Part shown: positions 6,831 through 8,614 of the stretch, piece after piece
Numbering within the stretch: the stretch's first letter is position 1
Layout of the letters: every line of letters begins with the position of its first letter
Source of the DNA: Gammaproteobacteria bacterium
GTDB lineage: Bacteria > Pseudomonadota > Gammaproteobacteria > SG8-11
NCBI GenBank assembly: GCA_016200445.1
Contig: JACQEQ010000362.1
Location: forward strand, 1 to 8,614
Direction: 5' to 3'
Length of the DNA: 8,614 nucleotides
Program-made: the position numbers and the translations under genes
The notes under the pieces: model-generated
The model's input: only the letters and a program-made list of their open reading frames with translations
What the model was told of the DNA's origin: nothing
Databases searched by the model: none

Positions 6831-7445
6831 ATGGATCGCCACGAAGCATTTAATAGCATCAGTCATTTAGTCGGCGCGGTGGCGGCGCTGATCGGCGCCG
6901 CCGTGTTGATCGTGTTCGCCGGTATCGACGGCGACACGCGCCGCATCGTCAGCTTCAGCATCTACGGCGCGACCTTATTTTTGTTGTATCTGATGTCCAC
7001 GCTGTACCACGGCACTCAGGGCCGCACGCGCCGGGTGTTCAAAATCTTCGACCACCAGGCAATCTATTTGTTAATCGCAGGCACCTACACGCCGTTCGCG
7101 CTCGCCACCTTGCGCGACGCAACCGGCTGGTGGCTGTTCGGCGCGATCTGGACCCTGGCGCTGCTCGGCATGGTGCTCGACGCGCTGCCGCGCAAGTCAC
7201 CGCGCGTTTTGGCCATGGTAATTTATCTGGTGATGGGCTGGATGTGCGTGCTGGTCATTAACCCCTTGATCGCGAAGTTGTCAGTGGCAGGATTTTACTG
7301 GTTGCTGGCAGGCGGAGTGTTCTACACCGTGGGTGTGGTCTTTTACGCGCTGGGGCAACGCATAGTCTGGGCGCATGGTGTGTGGCATGTGTTTGTGCTG
7401 GCCGGCAGCGCGTGCCATTACGTGGCGATATTGTTTTACGCGTGA
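6831..7445 (+). CDS. Hemolysin III / TrhA family (PAQR) seven-helix membrane protein
   Basis: A 204-aa inner-membrane protein of the PAQR superfamily, whose bacterial members are called hemolysin III or TrhA and have been linked to membrane lipid homeostasis. The signature residues are present: E5 with NSISH (8-12) before helix 1, S56 and H60 in STLYH, D74 in FDHQAIY, GTYTPF (84-89), and H182 and H186 in the final HxxxH, then H196. H60, H182 and H186 are the expected zinc ligands by analogy with adiponectin receptors. Seven hydrophobic segments can be drawn between about residue 13 and the C-terminus. The ATG at 6831 is chosen because it matches the family's start and has GGAAAG upstream; a GTG at 6789 is in frame but would add 14 non-family residues. 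It probably shares a transcript with the quinone reductase gene. Confidence 0.9.
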   Translation: MDRHEAFNSISHLVGAVAALIGAAVLIVFAGIDGDTRRIVSFSIYGATLFLLYLMSTLYHGTQGRTRRVFKIFDHQAIYLLIAGTYTPFALATLRDATGWWLFGAIWTLALLGMVLDALPRKSPRVLAMVIYLVMGWMCVLVINPLIAKLSVAGFYWLLAGGVFYTVGVVFYALGQRIVWAHGVWHVFVLAGSACHYVAILFYA

Positions 7446-7465
7446 GTCGTGCATGCCCGGCAATC

Positions 7466-7527
7466 CGCGTGCAAGGCGGAGAGCGAAAATGAATCACCCT
7501 CCATAGAAGCCTTGCCCATTGCACGCG
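7466..7527 (+). terminator. Imperfect long hairpin after the TrhA-like gene
   Basis: CGCGTGCAA (7466-7474) and TTGCACGCG (7519-7527) are perfect 9-base arms around a 44-base loop. An alternative inner pairing, GCAAGGC (7471-7477) with GCCTTGC (7509-7515), can extend or compete with it. It begins 21 bases after the stop codon and is followed by a loose T run (TTATTTTTAG, 7535-7544). A weak terminator or a remnant repeat are both possible. The rest of the 197-base gap to 7642 holds two copies of GCATCTAT (7555-7562, 7592-7599) but no gene or convincing promoter. Confidence 0.3.
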
Positions 7528-7642
7528 AACGAGCTTATTTTTAGAAGTCGGGCGGCATCTATTTCTATCGGAAAATAGGTTCTGCAAGGGGCGCATCTAT
7601 AGAAGATGTTCAAAGGTTTTATCTATGGTTGAGGAGAGTCGT

Positions 7643-8161
7643 ATGAAGATAATGCCGGTAATCTTTTTATTGTTATCTTGTGTTGCCGCACATGCTGGGT
7701 TTGACGAGGGTCAGGCCGCTTATGAACGTGGCGACTATGCGACCGCAGTACATGAATACCGCATGTCGGCTGAGCAGGGAGATGCGATGTCGCAACTTAG
7801 ATTAGGAATTATGTTCAAGCGCGGGCAAGGCGTAGACCAAAATGTTGAGGAAGCAGTGATGTGGCTTAAAAAAGCCGCAGAGCTAGGCAACGAGGAGGCG
7901 CAATTAAGCCTTGGGCTTAGGTATAACAAAGGTCAAGATGTGAAAAAGGATGATGCAGAATCAGCAAAATGGTATCGCAAGGCGGCGGAACACGGTGTTG
8001 TCGGTGCGGAATTTCAAATGGGGTACGTGTATGAGCGAGGCTTAGGTGTGAAGCAAAATCTTGCAGAGGCGGTGCGGTGGTATAGCAAGGCGCTCGATCA
8101 TGGCTTCTCATTTGCGAAAGAGTCTCTTGAAAGAACGAAAAAGCGTTTACGTACAGAATAG
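7643..8161 (+). CDS. Exported Sel1-repeat (SLR) protein
   Basis: A 172-aa secreted or periplasmic protein made of Sel1-like repeats, alpha-alpha hairpins used for protein-protein contacts. Residues 1-18 are a Sec signal peptide ending in AHA. A TPR-like half repeat (20-46, GQAAYERGDYATAVHEY) is followed by three Sel1 repeats at about 48-83, 84-119 and 120-155. Each follows the A-x-x-x-L-G-x-x-Y/F-x-x-G-x-G-V pattern with a W-containing second helix (AVMWLKKAAE, SAKWYRKAAE, AVRWYSKALDHG). A basic C-terminal helix closes the protein. The start at 7643 has GAGGAG six bases upstream. It is followed 33 bases later by a related but broken copy. Base composition is more AT-rich than in the genes to the left. 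Its partner is unknown; Sel1 proteins act as adaptors or immunity-like factors in various systems, and nothing here selects among these. Confidence 0.92.
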   Translation: MKIMPVIFLLLSCVAAHAGFDEGQAAYERGDYATAVHEYRMSAEQGDAMSQLRLGIMFKRGQGVDQNVEEAVMWLKKAAELGNEEAQLSLGLRYNKGQDVKKDDAESAKWYRKAAEHGVVGAEFQMGYVYERGLGVKQNLAEAVRWYSKALDHGFSFAKESLERTKKRLRTE

Positions 8162-8194
8162 AAGAATCTGGATATGCGGACTATAGGGGGAGCT

Positions 8195-8474
8195 ATGAAG
8201 ATTGTTTTTGTTATTGCACTATTTTTATTTGGAGTAGCCGCACATGCGGCTCCACAAGAGGAGGAACAGCAACGAAAAAACGTCAATACCCAAAACTTAA
8301 TAGACGATTTGCAACATTCCTTTCTTATTGACATGGACGAAGGCAAATCGGCGTATGACCGAGGCGACTACGCGACAGCGTTACGTGAATAGAATGGCGG
8401 CAGAACAGGGAGATTCGGAGGCGCAATACAAGCTTGGGGCAATGTATGACGAGGGAAAGGGAGTAAAAAGAGAT
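8195..8474 (+). pseudogene. Frameshifted and truncated Sel1-repeat gene, paralog of the preceding gene
   Basis: The start at 8195 follows a strong GGGGGAG and encodes a signal peptide like that of the neighbour (MKIVFVIALFLFGVAAHA). A linker of about 30 residues absent from the neighbour comes next, then DEGKSAYDRGDYATALRE and a TAG stop at 8390-8392. Homology continues at once in another frame (RMAAEQGD, then EAQYKLGAMYDEGKGVKRD, ending at 8474). In the intact paralog the codons between GAA and ATG are TACCGC; here only TAGA is present, a net loss of two bases. Sel1 similarity stops abruptly after 8474, halfway through a repeat, and unrelated sequence follows to a stop at 8529-8531. The gene therefore has two lesions: the frameshift and loss of its 3' part. 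A sequencing error could explain the first but not the second. Confidence 0.85.
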
Positions 8475-8490
8475 AGAGTCTTCCACTGCA

Positions 8491-8538
8491 AGATGAGCCT
8501 GAACAGGGTCCGTGTTTCCAACACGAGATGAGCCTGAA
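8491..8538. repeat. 13-base direct repeat flanking a short hairpin, probably within an insertion-sequence end
   Basis: AGATGAGCCTGAA occurs at 8491-8503 and again at 8526-8538, a 35-base period. Between them lies a perfect hairpin, CGTGTT-TCC-AACACG (8511-8525), ending directly at the second copy. The pair sits between the point where Sel1 similarity stops and a possible transposase start, so it fits subterminal transposase-binding sites or a regulatory leader of a mobile element. Confidence 0.5.
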
Positions 8539-8581
8539 GTAAGGATGTCTTGTTGTTCATGATGGGAGGATGAACGCCATC

Positions 8582-8614
8582 ATGAATGACTCTGCATTGA
8601 ACACGATTGAACAG
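8582..8614 (+). CDS. Start of a possible transposase/integrase gene (partial)
   Basis: An open frame begins at 8582 (MNDSALNTIEQ) and is still open at the window edge; an in-frame ATG at 8570 adds four residues. GGGAGG at 8564-8569 directly abuts the 8570 ATG and is about 12 bases from 8582, so neither spacing is ideal. The wording (xLxTIEQ) recalls the N-terminus of a group of integrase-core transposases that continue with a hydrophobic FL segment, but eleven residues cannot prove this. Context next to a truncated gene supports it. Confidence 0.35.
   Translation, partial: MNDSALNTIEQ

Larger units (their letters stand above)
8475..8614 (+). mobile_element. Putative insertion-sequence left end, cut by the window edge
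   Basis: Sequence changes character where the Sel1 gene is interrupted (after 8474). It is followed by about 95 non-coding bases with a direct repeat and hairpin, then a new open frame running off the window. This is the order expected for an IS end followed by its transposase gene. No terminal inverted repeat or target duplication can be tested because the other end is outside the window, so the exact boundary is an estimate. Confidence 0.45.

Noticed and set aside
8195..8531. Programmed ribosomal frameshifting in the second Sel1 gene
   Set aside because: There is no slippery heptamer or downstream structure at the shift, the paralog needs none, and the gene is truncated anyway.
1..8614. 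CRISPR array, tRNA or rRNA genes
   Set aside because: No regularly spaced repeats of CRISPR length were seen, and no tRNA cloverleaf or conserved rRNA segment was recognised on either strand.

Overview
The window looks like chromosomal DNA of a proteobacterium, probably a gammaproteobacterium. The reasons are the moderately high GC of most genes, Shine-Dalgarno-led starts, Sec signal peptides, a predicted outer-membrane beta-barrel, and a TrhA/hemolysin III plus Flavodoxin_2 quinone reductase pair. No rRNA, tRNA or CRISPR array was seen. The taxonomic call is inference from protein character only.

Layout. Positions 33-5564 hold three genes on the minus strand, transcribed right to left. First is a very large iron-sulfur flavoprotein (1159 aa). 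Next is a small His-rich exported protein (197 aa). Last is an exported protein (440 aa) with two HExxH motifs and a barrel-like C-terminus. A fourth minus-strand gene (5702-6013) encodes a small helical protein of unknown function. From 6201 the genes lie on the plus strand: an NAD(P)H:quinone-oxidoreductase-like flavoprotein (6201-6788), then a seven-helix PAQR/TrhA membrane protein (6831-7445) that is probably co-transcribed with it. From about 7600 the DNA becomes visibly more AT-rich. It carries an intact Sel1-repeat exported protein (7643-8161), then a second Sel1-repeat gene that is frameshifted and cut short (8195-8474). The last 140 bases look like the outer end of an insertion sequence, with the first codons of a possible transposase running off the edge.

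How the genes work together. The central item is the 1159-aa enzyme. In one chain it joins a GltD/NfnB-like module (eight Cys for two [4Fe-4S] clusters, FAD site, NAD(P) site) to a PyrK/NfnA-like module (FNR-type flavin/NAD domains and a C-terminal [2Fe-2S] Cys set). This is the inventory of the two-subunit electron-bifurcating transhydrogenase NfnAB, but fused, with an extra N-terminal region of about 240 residues and an unusual Cys spacing at the [2Fe-2S] site. The two downstream exported proteins may be co-transcribed with it (gap of 85 bases, no clear terminator), but no functional link is proven. The right end looks like an accessory region that is decaying, with tandem Sel1 paralogs interrupted by what is probably a mobile element.
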